From: Amycolatopsis sp.
GTDB lineage: Bacteria; Actinomycetota; Actinomycetes; Mycobacteriales; Pseudonocardiaceae
Assembly (NCBI RefSeq): GCF_025464955.1
Contig: NZ_JAODNM010000126.1
Span: forward strand, 1-64,000
Length of the DNA: 64,000 nucleotides
Direction: 5' to 3'
The position numbers were made by a program, and so were the translations under genes. Positions 21,578-29,381 of this stretch are shown here, in pieces. Numbering within the stretch: position 1 is the stretch's first letter; the number at the start of each line of letters is the position of its first letter. The notes under the pieces were generated by a model. That model searched no databases. It saw only the letters and a program-made list of their open reading frames with translations, and had not been told where the DNA came from.

Positions 21578-23067
21578 CCTACACCGTGACCGACCTGTTC
21601 TGCGGAGCCGGGGGCTCCGGGCTCGGAGCCAGCGCGGTACCCGGGGTGGAGCTGACGATGGCGGCGAACCACTGGGAACTGGCGATCGAGACCCACCAGA
21701 CGAACTTCCCCGGCACCGACCACGACTGCGCTGACATCTCCCAGGTCGAACCGCGCCGTTACCGGCGCACCTCGATCCTGTGGGCGTCACCGGAATGCAC
21801 CAACCACTCCAACGCCAAGGCCCGCAAACGCCTCGCCCAGCAAACGCTGTTCGACGGCGAACCCGACTCGTCGGCGGTGCGATCGCGGGCCACGATGTGG
21901 GACGTCCCGCGCTTCGCCGAACACCACCGCTACGAGGCCATCGTGGTGGAGAACGTCGTCGAGGCAGCGCAGTGGGAAATGTTCCCCGCCTGGTTGATGG
22001 CGATGGACCTGCTCGGCTACGACCGCCACATCGTGTGGCTCAACAGCATGCACGCAGCCGCGATCGGCTCGCCGCGGGCACCGCAGTCCCGCGACCGGAT
22101 GTACGTCGTGTTCTGGCGCAAGGGCAACCGCGTGCCGGACCTCGACCTCCGCCCGGCCGCCTGGTGCGGGCCGTGCGACAAGGAAGTCAAGGCAGTGCAG
22201 GTGTTCAAGCCGCGCACCAAGAGATGGCCGCTCGCGCGGTGGGGCAAATACCGCACCCAGTACGTCTACCGCTGCCCCACCCCGCGCTGCCACGCCGACG
22301 TCGAGCCCTACGTGGTACCCGCCTCCGCAGTCATCGACTGGTCCGATCCCGGCGGCCGGATCGGAGACCGCACCGACCCGCTCGAACCCGCCACCATGGC
22401 CCGGATCACCGCCGGGCTCGCCCGCTACGCCGTACCGCAACTGGTCCCGGCTGGCGGGACCTGGAACACCGACACCACCCCGGTCACCGCACCGTTTAGG
22501 GCCCGGACCACCCGGGAGACCGAAGGACTCCTGGTGCCGCTCGAAGCCCGCGACGGCAAGTGGGCCCGCACGGCCGAGATGCCGATGCGGACGCAGTCGA
22601 CCCGGGCGGAAACCGCGTTGGTCGTGCCCTACTACGGCACCGGCCGCGCACGACCGGCGACCGAGGTCATGCCGACCATGACCACGGTCGACACCGCAGG
22701 GCTGGCGTTCATCGCGGAACTTCGCGGCGGCGGCAGCCTTGTCCGGCCGGTGAGCGAGCCGCTCGCCGCGGTGTGCGCGGGCGGCAACCACCACATGCTC
22801 GTCCGCAACGACCACAACGGCGTCCTGCGCACCCCGCCCTTCACCGGACACCCGGAACCCAGCACGGGATCCGGTGCGGCACCGCGAGTGGAGGACTGCA
22901 CGTTCCGGATGCTCTCCACCGCAGAAATCGGTGAGGCAATGGGTTTCCGGCGCGACTACGTCATCTGCGGAACCAGCAAACGCAACAAGGTCCGTCAGCT
23001 CGGCAACGGCGTCACCCCGCCCGCCGCCGAACTGCTCATCCGCGCCGTCGTCGACTCGCTGAGCTGA
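21574..23067 (+). CDS. Orphan DNA cytosine-5 methyltransferase
   Basis: The product is 497 residues; its ATG at 21574 overlaps the DUF1643 stop. Motif I is DLFCGAGGSG (residues 7-16). Motif IV reads ASPECTNHS, with the catalytic Cys in a PEC rather than PPC context. Motif VI is ENVVEA, VIII is QSRDRMYVVF, and X is QLGNGVTPPAAELL near the C-terminus. Between VIII and X sits a Cys-rich insert (WCGPCDK and YRCPTPRCHAD), probably a zinc site in the target-recognition region. No restriction endonuclease gene is adjacent. It could mask the element from host restriction, which is inference. Confidence 0.85.
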   Translation: MTYTVTDLFCGAGGSGLGASAVPGVELTMAANHWELAIETHQTNFPGTDHDCADISQVEPRRYRRTSILWASPECTNHSNAKARKRLAQQTLFDGEPDSSAVRSRATMWDVPRFAEHHRYEAIVVENVVEAAQWEMFPAWLMAMDLLGYDRHIVWLNSMHAAAIGSPRAPQSRDRMYVVFWRKGNRVPDLDLRPAAWCGPCDKEVKAVQVFKPRTKRWPLARWGKYRTQYVYRCPTPRCHADVEPYVVPASAVIDWSDPGGRIGDRTDPLEPATMARITAGLARYAVPQLVPAGGTWNTDTTPVTAPFRARTTRETEGLLVPLEARDGKWARTAEMPMRTQSTRAETALVVPYYGTGRARPATEVMPTMTTVDTAGLAFIAELRGGGSLVRPVSEPLAAVCAGGNHHMLVRNDHNGVLRTPPFTGHPEPSTGSGAAPRVEDCTFRMLSTAEIGEAMGFRRDYVICGTSKRNKVRQLGNGVTPPAAELLIRAVVDSLS

Positions 23068-23110
23068 CGACCGCCACCCGCACCGATCACCCCGCAACCG
23101 AAGGAGAACC

Positions 23111-23629
23111 TTGACGCCGCACCTGATCGCGACCATCGGCCCGCCCGGGGCCGGGAAGAGCACCGCCCGCCCGCTCTACACCCCGGCCGGTGCCGTGCTG
23201 GTCTCCCTCGACGACATCCGCGCGGACCTGTCCCCGTGCGGGTGTTCGTCCAACCAGGCCGTCAACGACGCCGCCACCACGGTCGGGTTCGACATCACCA
23301 ACACCGCGCTCGCCGCGGGCCGCACCGTGGTGTGGGACACCACCGCGTACCTCTGGCGGGCACGGGCACGGATGCTGCGCACGGCCGCCCGACACGGTGC
23401 CCGCACCACCGCCGTGCTCGCTCTGCCGCCGCTGGCCACCGTGCTGGTGCGCAACGGCGGCCGGGACCCCGTCCGGTGCCGGGTGTGCGGCTACGCCCGC
23501 CGGGTCGACGACGACCGGGTCCGGGAGATGCACCACGCCATCACCCTGGCCGCACCGACGCTGGCCGCCGAAGGCTGGCACGAAGTCCACCACCTCGACC
23601 GGGTGCGGGTAGCACAGCCGAGCCGGTGA
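23111..23629 (+). CDS. P-loop kinase-like ATPase
   Basis: The product is 172 residues from a TTG at 23111 behind GAAGGAGAACC. Walker A is TIGPPGAGKST (about residues 8-18); LVSLDDIRADLS and TVVWDTTAYLWRARARMLR give an adenylate-kinase/polynucleotide-kinase-like layout. Two Cys pairs lie in the sequence (SPCGCSS and VRCRVCGYARR). Related small kinases phosphorylate nucleic-acid ends or nucleotides. The substrate is unknown here. It follows the methyltransferase and precedes the AAA+ helicase in the replication region. Confidence 0.65.
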   Translation: MTPHLIATIGPPGAGKSTARPLYTPAGAVLVSLDDIRADLSPCGCSSNQAVNDAATTVGFDITNTALAAGRTVVWDTTAYLWRARARMLRTAARHGARTTAVLALPPLATVLVRNGGRDPVRCRVCGYARRVDDDRVREMHHAITLAAPTLAAEGWHEVHHLDRVRVAQPSR

Positions 23630-23710
23630 CCGCGCCACACCAGGAGGGGACCGAACGCCTAGCGCCCGACCCGACCAGCCCCGCTGTACCGCTTGTGGAG
23701 GAGAACACCG

Positions 23711-25435
23711 ATGCCACACACCGCCCGCGCGCTCCGCGCCGTCACCGGGACCGAGGTGACCCCGCCCGCCACCGACACCACACCCGCACCGGGCCACCCC
23801 GGCCCGGTGACGTACCCGGCCGGCGCGAGCGGGCGCCCGGTCCTGCGAGTCGGTGAGTCCCCGGACACCATCCGGGTCCTCACCGCCGCGCTCGACAACG
23901 GGATCATCCCCAACACCTACGTCACCGACGGGGCACCGGTCGTCGTCGAGGAAGTCTCCGGGGCGGCCGACCCCACCGCCGGGGACGACGACGTCGTGCT
24001 CCCGCTCTCGATCTCCGTACTCAAACCGGGACTGCTGGCCGGTCTGCTCGCCGACCACACCGAGGTCCTGCGCCCCAAGCCCACGAGGGGCGGAGGAGTT
24101 GAAGACGAGGAGATCTCCCCGGCCGGTCCGGAACTCACCGCGGTGCTGTCCCGGCGGACCTGGCCTGGTCTGCCGGTGCTGCGCAGGATCATCTCCACCC
24201 CGGTCCTGCGACCGGACGGGACACTGCTGCAAACCCCGGGCTACGACGAGTCGACGGGGTTCTACCTCGCCGACACCGGGCACCTCGAGCAGATCCCGGA
24301 CCGGCCCACACCCGAGCAGGTCGAGCAGGCTCGGGGGTTTCTGCTGGGCACGTTCCTGCGGGACTTCCCGTGGCGAAGTGCCGCCGACCGGGCCAACTAC
24401 CTGGCTCTGCTGGTCACTCCGCTGATACGGCCGTTCACGCGGTCGCTGAGCCCGTTCGGGATGATCGAGGCCTCCATGCCCGGCTCGGGGAAGACGATCC
24501 TCGCCGGGTGTGTCGGCCTGCTGGTCGGGCAGCGGGTCCTCACGTGGACCGACAGTGAAGACGAGCTCCGGAAATCGATCACGACGGTGCTGGCCGACAG
24601 CGTCGGGGTGGTGGTGTTCGACAACCTCGCCGAAGGCGAAGTCGTCAACTCCGCGGTGCTCGCCCGGCTGGTCACCGAACGGACCTGGTCCGACCGTCGG
24701 CTCGGCACCAACTCCGCGGCGACCTTCGCCAACGACCGGTTGTGGCTGGCGACGGGGAACAACCTGCGCACCGGCGGGGACATGGCCTCCCGCGCGGTGT
24801 GGGTGCGGCTCGACCCGGACTGCCCGCGTCCCGAAGCCCGCACGGGGTTCACGATCCCGAACCTGGACAGCTGGATTCTCGACCCCGCGAACCGCGCGAC
24901 CGTGCTTCGGCACGTCCTGATCCTGGTCCTGGACTGGACCGCAAACGGCGCACCGATGGCGAAAGGAGTACCGCAGATGCGGCAGTTCACCCGCTGGGCC
25001 CAGTACCTCGGAGGGTTCCTCGCCCACCACGGAGTGGACGGGTTCCTCGACAACGCCGACGACGGCCGCGCGCTTGACGATGACGCCGGGGAGTGGCGGC
25101 AGTTCCTGCTCAAGTGGCACGCCCTGCACGGCGGCAACCCGATGAGCGCTCAGCAGATCCGCGCCAGCGCCGAAGTGGAGTTCGGCGTGACCGACCCGTG
25201 GGCGGGCAGCTTCCCCACCACCAACGCCGGGAAGCTCATCCCGAGCAAGTCGCTCGGCCGGCGGCTGACCGGGCAGATCGACCGGTGGCGCGGCGACGTG
25301 GTGTTACGCAGCGCGATGGACCCGCACCTCAACTGCAAGACCTACTGGGTCCACCACGAGGACACCGACGACGACAGCCCAAGGAAACCACCAGAAGAAA
25401 CCCGCAAACCCGCAAACCCGCAAAAGATCTTCTAG
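23711..25435 (+). CDS. AAA+ helicase, replication partner of the Prim-Pol
   Basis: The product is 574 residues from the ATG at 23711 (GTGGAGGAGAAC upstream). After a Pro/Thr-rich N-terminus comes an alpha/beta region. The motor follows, with EASMPGSGKTILAGC (Walker A near residue 257), GVVVFDNLAEGEVV (Walker B near 302), LWLATGNNLRTGG (sensor near 347) and a basic C-terminal winged region. It resembles the helicases of phage and plasmid primase-helicase systems. The last codons (ETRKPANPQ) are written in three tandem copies of the octamer AAACCCGC, which starts the candidate origin array. Confidence 0.75.
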   Translation: MPHTARALRAVTGTEVTPPATDTTPAPGHPGPVTYPAGASGRPVLRVGESPDTIRVLTAALDNGIIPNTYVTDGAPVVVEEVSGAADPTAGDDDVVLPLSISVLKPGLLAGLLADHTEVLRPKPTRGGGVEDEEISPAGPELTAVLSRRTWPGLPVLRRIISTPVLRPDGTLLQTPGYDESTGFYLADTGHLEQIPDRPTPEQVEQARGFLLGTFLRDFPWRSAADRANYLALLVTPLIRPFTRSLSPFGMIEASMPGSGKTILAGCVGLLVGQRVLTWTDSEDELRKSITTVLADSVGVVVFDNLAEGEVVNSAVLARLVTERTWSDRRLGTNSAATFANDRLWLATGNNLRTGGDMASRAVWVRLDPDCPRPEARTGFTIPNLDSWILDPANRATVLRHVLILVLDWTANGAPMAKGVPQMRQFTRWAQYLGGFLAHHGVDGFLDNADDGRALDDDAGEWRQFLLKWHALHGGNPMSAQQIRASAEVEFGVTDPWAGSFPTTNAGKLIPSKSLGRRLTGQIDRWRGDVVLRSAMDPHLNCKTYWVHHEDTDDDSPRKPPEETRKPANPQKIF

Positions 25436-25623
25436 TAACTCTCTGACCTGCTTAAACAGGTTTTTGATCTTTGCGGGTTTCTCTTCCGGGAGTCGGGAGA
25501 GAAACCCGCAAACCCGCAGGTTTGGCGAGGTTTGCGGGTTTGGAGACCCGCCCCGCGTAAGAAACCCGCACGTTGACTACCCAGGTCAGAGGCCACTTTG
25601 CGGGTTTGCGGGTTTGCGGGTTT
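25398..25623. repeat. Eleven-copy octamer array, candidate replication origin iterons
   Basis: AAACCCGC occurs at 25398, 25406, 25414, 25502, 25510 and 25562; its complement GCGGGTTT occurs at 25473, 25534, 25600, 25608 and 25616 (first base given). Three abutting copies at 25398-25421 face three abutting inverted copies at 25600-25623. The first block lies inside the helicase gene's 3' end. Position right after the helicase gene suggests an origin bound by replication proteins. A TraB site is an alternative, because TraB also reads octamers. Confidence 0.65.
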
Positions 25624-25661
25624 GTTTCCGGCCCCCGCACTCCCGACTGCGAACCCGCCTC

Positions 25662-25724
25662 CCGCTGCCCCCTCCGTATCCGCCCGCTCTCGACCAGAGC
25701 AGGCGGATACGGAGGGGGCAGCGG
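25662..25724. repeat. Perfect 23-bp hairpin near the candidate origin
   Basis: Arms 25662-25684 and 25702-25724 are perfectly complementary over 23 bp (CCGCTGCCCCC to ATCCGCC on the left). The 17-base centre can form its own 5-bp stem GCTCT/AGAGC. No T-run follows. It lies 39 bp after the octamer array, so a single-strand initiation site, a primase entry site or a terminator are all possible. Confidence 0.65.
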
Positions 25725-25844
25725 TCACTCTACGCAATCTCGCCTGCCTGTCCGCACCGTTGTTCGAACCGACCCCTAACCCGGCCCGAGCACGTTCGAT
25801 TGACCTTCGAATTCAGCCACAAACCCCCAGGGAGCACACACGCC

Positions 25845-26051
25845 ATGGATGCCACCGCCGGATCCGCGCCGCGAACCCTACTAACCGTCGAAGCCGCCGC
25901 CGAACAACTCAGCATCGGGCGCACGACTATGTACGCCCTCATCAAATCGGGAGACGTGCTCAGCGTTCGCGTCGGCAATCTTCGTCGCGTTCCTGTCGAA
26001 GCCCTAGCCGCCTACGTCCAACAACTCACCACCGTCCAGCTGGCCGCCTAA
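25845..26051 (+). CDS. Excisionase (recombination directionality factor)
   Basis: The product is 68 residues with ATG behind CAGGGAGC. It is an excisionase/HTH_17-type protein: LLTVEAAAEQLSIGRTTMYA, LIKSGDVLSVRVGN, LRRVPVEALAAYVQQL. It lies 21 bp upstream of the integrase gene in the classic xis-int order. It should bind near the attachment site and drive excision. Confidence 0.8.
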   Translation: MDATAGSAPRTLLTVEAAAEQLSIGRTTMYALIKSGDVLSVRVGNLRRVPVEALAAYVQQLTTVQLAA

Positions 26052-26072
26052 CCCGAAGGGACATGCCACCAC

Positions 26073-27530
26073 ATGCCGCGCAAGAAACGAGAAGAAGGCA
26101 CCCGCGCGCCGAACGGCGACAGCACGGTTTACCTCGGTGCCGACGGAAAATGGCACGGCCGCGTCACCATGGGCGTGCTCGACAACGGCGAGCCGGACCG
26201 TCGCCACGTCAAGAGAACGACCGAGACGAGCGCCAAAGACGGGGTTAAAAAGCTGGAGCAGCAGCGCGCCAGCGGCAAGATTCGTCGGCCTGGTCACGCC
26301 TGGACGGTCGAGAAGTGGCTGACGCATTGGGTCGAAACCATCGCCGCCCCGTCTGTCCGGGACACGACGCTTGCCGGATACCGGACGGCCGTTTACCGAT
26401 GGCTGATTCCCGGGATCGGCGCGCATCGGATCGACAAGCTGCAGCCTGAGCACTTGGAGAAGCTCTACGTCCGAATTCTCAAGGAGGGAAACAAGCCTGG
26501 CACTGCACACCAGGTTCACCGAACGATGAAGACCGCACTCTTTGTCGCGCTCAACCGAGGACACGTTACCAACAATGCGGCCAAGCTGGCAAAACCTCCA
26601 CGGGTCGACGAAGACGAGATCATCCCTTTCACGGTAGACGAAGCTCAACGAATCCTCGCGGCGACCAAGAATCGACGTAACGGCGTGCGCTTCGCGGTGG
26701 CCCTCTCCCTTGGACTACGAAAGGGAGAAGCATTAGGACTTAAGTGGACGCGACTCGATTTAGAGAAGGGAGTACTCCACACGCCGCGCCAACTCCAACG
26801 CCACAAGTGGAAACACGGCTGTGACGATCCCCAGGAGTGCGGCAAGGCACTACATAAGCTGATTCCGTGCAAGAAAACATGCAATAGGCATAAGCAACCG
26901 TGTCCGCCAGTTTGTTCGCCGGACTGCGCCCGTCACGCTTCCAAATGCCCTCAGCGGCACGGTGGCGGCCTACGGGAAGTCGAGGTGAAATCCCGGGCCG
27001 GTAAGCGAACGATCGGCATACCCAAGCCGCTATTGGAGGCACTACGCGAGCATAGAAAAGCTCAAGATACCGAGCGGGAGTTTGCTGGTACGGCGTGGCA
27101 CGAAGGCGATTGGGTATTTGCTCAGCCCACCGGCCGGCCGATCGATCCACGTGCCGACCATGACGAGTGGAAGAGCCTCCTATCCGAAGCGAAAGTGAGG
27201 GATGCGAGATTGCATGATGCGCGGCACACCGCCGCGACAATGCTACTGGTCCTGAAAGTGCCTCTACCCGCGATTATGGAGGTCATGGGCTGGGGTGAGG
27301 CGTCGGTTGCCAAGCGGTACGTCCACGTGCCAACCGAGGTGATCCTGAGCATTGCCGACCAGGTGGAAGGGCTGTTGTGGAAGGCAGCGCCGGGCATCGC
27401 GAAGGCACCGACCATGGGCCTGACCGACGACCAGCGGCAAGCCCTAGTCGCGCTGCTCGCGGACATGCTGCCAGGGCAGCAAAAACGGGGCGACGACGAC
27501 GATCCCGACCCGGCATCGGTGGCCGTCTAA
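26073..27530 (+). CDS. Tyrosine site-specific integrase
   Basis: The product is 485 residues. An N-terminal arm-binding and SAM-like core-binding part (TVEKWLTHWVETIAAPSVRD) precedes the catalytic domain. The first Arg lies in LSLGLRKGEALGLKW (about residue 217), HDARHTAATMLL gives His and Arg (about 379), and the nucleophile is in VAKRYVHV (about 414). Between the first Arg and the central part is a ~50-residue Cys/His-rich insert (residues 248-298: HGCDDPQECGK, PCKKTCNRHK, CPPVCSPDC, KCPQRHGGG), probably metal-binding. It should recombine attP with the tRNA-Pro attB about 90 bp downstream. Confidence 0.9.
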   Translation: MPRKKREEGTRAPNGDSTVYLGADGKWHGRVTMGVLDNGEPDRRHVKRTTETSAKDGVKKLEQQRASGKIRRPGHAWTVEKWLTHWVETIAAPSVRDTTLAGYRTAVYRWLIPGIGAHRIDKLQPEHLEKLYVRILKEGNKPGTAHQVHRTMKTALFVALNRGHVTNNAAKLAKPPRVDEDEIIPFTVDEAQRILAATKNRRNGVRFAVALSLGLRKGEALGLKWTRLDLEKGVLHTPRQLQRHKWKHGCDDPQECGKALHKLIPCKKTCNRHKQPCPPVCSPDCARHASKCPQRHGGGLREVEVKSRAGKRTIGIPKPLLEALREHRKAQDTEREFAGTAWHEGDWVFAQPTGRPIDPRADHDEWKSLLSEAKVRDARLHDARHTAATMLLVLKVPLPAIMEVMGWGEASVAKRYVHVPTEVILSIADQVEGLLWKAAPGIAKAPTMGLTDDQRQALVALLADMLPGQQKRGDDDDPDPASVAV

Positions 27531-27537
27531 AGGTACA

Positions 27538-27559
27538 ACTGAGCCCCTAAATGAGACCC
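27538..27559 (+). repeat. Candidate integrase arm-type site, right
   Basis: ACTGAGCCCC followed by TAAATGAGACCC matches 3801-3822 at 19 of 22 positions in the same orientation. It starts 8 bases after the integrase stop and ends 58 bp before the attachment core. It overlaps the terminator hairpin by two bases. Confidence 0.5.
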
Positions 27560-27591
27560 GGGGCGCAACCACCTAGGTGGTTGCGCCCCGG
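27558..27591. terminator. 34-bp perfect palindrome after int
   Basis: CCGGGGCGCAACCACCT and its exact complement meet without a spacer (17-bp arms 27558-27574 and 27575-27591). A run of six T starts at 27611 after 19 intervening bases. It could end transcription from int and from tRNA-Pro on the other strand, or serve as a protein-binding palindrome beside the attachment site. Confidence 0.65.
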
Positions 27592-27617
27592 AATTCCCTG
27601 GTCAGAGACCTTTTTTC

Positions 27618-27663
27618 TGGTCGGGATGACAGGATTTGAACCTGCGACCCTCCGCTCCCAAAG
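27618..27663. repeat. attR, copy inside the intact tRNA-Pro
   Basis: These 46 bases equal 3651-3696. They cover the 3' part of the tRNA-Pro gene from the encoded CCA to the anticodon loop. The element therefore brought a matching 3' end and left the tRNA functional. Confidence 0.9.
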
Positions 27664-27694
27664 CGGATGCGCTACCAAGCTGCGCCACATCCCG
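27618..27694 (-). tRNA. tRNA-Pro (TGG anticodon)
   Basis: On the minus strand the gene begins CGGGATGTGGCGCAGCTTGG. It has the anticodon loop TTTGGGA between TCCGC and GCGGA, a TTCAAATC T-loop, a closing CATCCCG acceptor arm, and an encoded ACCA end. Length is 77 bases including CCA. The element and an older serine-recombinase remnant both abut its 3' end, so it is an integration hotspot. Confidence 0.95.
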
Positions 27695-27774
27695 ATCCGC
27701 CCCTGACGGGGTGGTGTGTCAACAGCCTAGCGGTAGCCGCTAAGCTGGGTTCGCACCCGGTACTCCGGGAGCGT

Positions 27775-27848
27775 GCGGGTGTAGCTCAATGGTAGAGCCC
27801 TAGTCTTCCAAACTAGCTACGCGGGTTCGATTCCCGTCACCCGCTCCA
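27775..27848 (+). tRNA. tRNA-Gly (TCC anticodon)
   Basis: GCGGGTG pairs with CACCCGC in the acceptor stem. The D arm is GTAGCTCAATGGTAGAGC, the anticodon loop is CTTCCAA (anticodon TCC), the T-loop is GGTTCGATTCC, and CCA is encoded. It is 74 bases long and divergent from tRNA-Pro. Confidence 0.95.
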
Positions 27849-27856
27849 CACTGCGG

Positions 27857-27891
27857 AATGCCCTGCTCACGAGGCCTGTGAGCAGGGCATT
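27857..27891 (+). terminator. Terminator hairpin after tRNA-Gly
   Basis: Arms 27857-27870 and 27878-27891 (AATGCCCTGCTCAC / GTGAGCAGGGCATT) pair perfectly over 14 bp with a 7-base loop, starting 8 bases after the tRNA. Confidence 0.75.
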
Positions 27892-28035
27892 TCGCGTCAG
27901 GTGGGGGTCACGTTGAGCTAGTCGAGGCTGGCCGGGCAGTCCGATGACCGTGACGTCCACCGGGCGGGTGGTGGTGGTGCCGTTGGCGTAGCCGAACGAG
28001 AGCACACCGGTCCGGCGAGGGGACGCGAGAGCAGG

Positions 28036-28488
28036 TCAGCCGTCGATCTGGCGGGCTGTCGCCATCGCCCGTTCGGGCTCCCAGAACGCGCGCATGGACC
28101 GGATCAGACCGTCCTCGCCGACGCGGTAAACGAACACGCCGACGGTGTCCACCCGGTAGTTCCCCGGCAGGTACGTGGTGATCGTGCCGACGTTCGCCAC
28201 CTCGGTGCCGTCCCCCGAGGCATGCGAATCCCTGATCTCGAAGTCGAAGCGCTGCACGTGCGCGATCGTCGCGTCCCAGAACGCCGAGATCGCCTCGACC
28301 CCGCGATGCCCCTTGCCTTCGGTGTCGAACATCGACGGCCCGACCGGGTCCTCCACGACAGCGTCGACGGCGAACAGCGCCAGCCACTCGTCTTTCGCGC
28401 CGCGAGTCACCGCGTCCATCGAGCGCCACGCCGCGATGCGCGCCGCGGGCTGTTCGGCGGACTGGTCCCAGCAAACCTCGATACCCAC
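28036..28488 (-). CDS. NTF2/SnoaL-like protein
   Basis: The product is 150 residues from a GTG at 28488 behind AGGAAGGG. The fold is that of nuclear transport factor 2 / SnoaL-like or ketosteroid-isomerase-like proteins: helix RIAAWRSMDAVTRGAKDEWL, ALFAVDAVVEDPVGPS, GVEAISAFWDATIA, and strands ending SMRAFWEPERAM. Members are small isomerases, cyclases or dehydratases. It lies 13 bp after the monooxygenase gene, clearly the same transcript, with a KstR-like site upstream. A role in sterol or related catabolism is inferred. Confidence 0.75.
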   Translation of the reverse strand: MGIEVCWDQSAEQPAARIAAWRSMDAVTRGAKDEWLALFAVDAVVEDPVGPSMFDTEGKGHRGVEAISAFWDATIAHVQRFDFEIRDSHASGDGTEVANVGTITTYLPGNYRVDTVGVFVYRVGEDGLIRSMRAFWEPERAMATARQIDG

Positions 28489-28501
28489 AGCGCTGCCCTT
28501 C

Positions 28502-29371
28502 CTAGAACCGGGAGATGATCTCGTCGCCGAACTTCTTGATCGAATCCCTCTTCGGCCCGATCGCGGCATCGAAACCGAGGCCGTCGAAGACCCACGGCAT
28601 GGTCAGGATGTCGGTGACGCCGATGTCCCCCTGCTCGCGGTAGCCGTCCAAACCGAACCTGTCGATACAGACAGCCTGGTACTCGAACGGGTCATCACCG
28701 CGGCCCCGTTCGCCAAGGAGCGCCCGCAGTCGCCCGATCGTGTCGCGCAGGTCGTCGAACTTCATCATCGCGGACGCCCAGCCGTCGGCGACCCGAGCCG
28801 CGCGGCGCAAGGCGACGTCGGTGTGACCGCCGATGTAGAACGGGACCCGCTTCTTCGGCGTCGGGCTCATCTGCAGCTTGTCGAAGTCGAAGAACTTGCC
28901 GTGGTACTCGACCATGCCGCCGTCGAGGATCAGCCTCAGGACGTCGATCGCTTCGTCGACACGCTTGCCGCGCTGCTCGTACGGCGCGCCGCACCACTCG
29001 AACTCCTCCGGCGACCATCCCACGCCCAGCCCGAGCCCGAACCGGCCGCCGGTGAGCTCCGCGACCGAACCGACCTGCCTCGCGAGCAGCACCGGATTGC
29101 GTGAACCGAGCTTCAGCACAGACGTGTAGAACTCGAGCCGGCTGGTGACCGCGCCCATCGCCGCCGCCGCGATCAACGGGTCCACCCACGGCGTCTCCGC
29201 GGTCCAGAACCGGCTGCCGTCCGGCGTGTACGGGTAGTCGGCGGACACGCTTTCGGAGTAGAACAGGGAATCCGGCAGAGCGATCGACGAGAAGCCGTAC
29301 TCCTCGGCCGTGCGCGCCAGCTCGGCGAGCTGATCGAGCGGGTTCATCGCAACCGAGAGGGTGAACTTCAT
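28502..29371 (-). CDS. F420-dependent LLM-class oxidoreductase
   Basis: The product is 289 residues, the usual length. Luciferase-like monooxygenase features are LAELARTAEEYGFSSIALPD, SRLEFYTSVLKLGSRNPVLL, GRFGLGLGVGWSPEEFEWCG, and RVPFYIGGHTDVALRRAARV. Actinobacterial members of this subgroup use F420 and several belong to sterol degradation gene sets. The ATG at 29371 lies 11 bp after a KstR-type palindrome and about 15 bp after a TATAGT -10 candidate, so the transcript may be nearly leaderless. Confidence 0.8.
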   Translation of the reverse strand: MKFTLSVAMNPLDQLAELARTAEEYGFSSIALPDSLFYSESVSADYPYTPDGSRFWTAETPWVDPLIAAAAMGAVTSRLEFYTSVLKLGSRNPVLLARQVGSVAELTGGRFGLGLGVGWSPEEFEWCGAPYEQRGKRVDEAIDVLRLILDGGMVEYHGKFFDFDKLQMSPTPKKRVPFYIGGHTDVALRRAARVADGWASAMMKFDDLRDTIGRLRALLGERGRGDDPFEYQAVCIDRFGLDGYREQGDIGVTDILTMPWVFDGLGFDAAIGPKRDSIKKFGDEIISRF

Positions 29372-29381
29372 ACCTCAGTAC

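Larger units (their letters stand above)
3651..27663. mobile_element. Integrated conjugative element (AICE) in tRNA-Pro
   Basis: A 46-bp perfect direct repeat bounds the element: 3651-3696 at the left and 27618-27663 at the right. The right copy is the 3' end of an intact tRNA-Pro gene. The unit from one repeat to the next is 23,967 bp. It encodes a tyrosine integrase and excisionase at the tRNA side, a primase-polymerase and AAA+ helicase, a TraB/FtsK translocase with Spd-like membrane proteins, GntR and HTH regulators and many small proteins. That is the gene set of actinomycete integrative and conjugative elements. It lacks type IV secretion and relaxase genes, as expected for TraB-type transfer of double-stranded DNA. 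All core functions look intact, so it may still excise. Confidence 0.9.

Noticed and set aside
23111..23629. Zeta-type toxin
   Set aside because: The P-loop and kinase layout are similar, but no antitoxin-like partner lies beside it and the neighbours are DNA-modification and replication genes.
25398..25623. CRISPR array
   Set aside because: The octamers are too short, abut or vary in spacing, occur in both orientations, and no cas genes are present.
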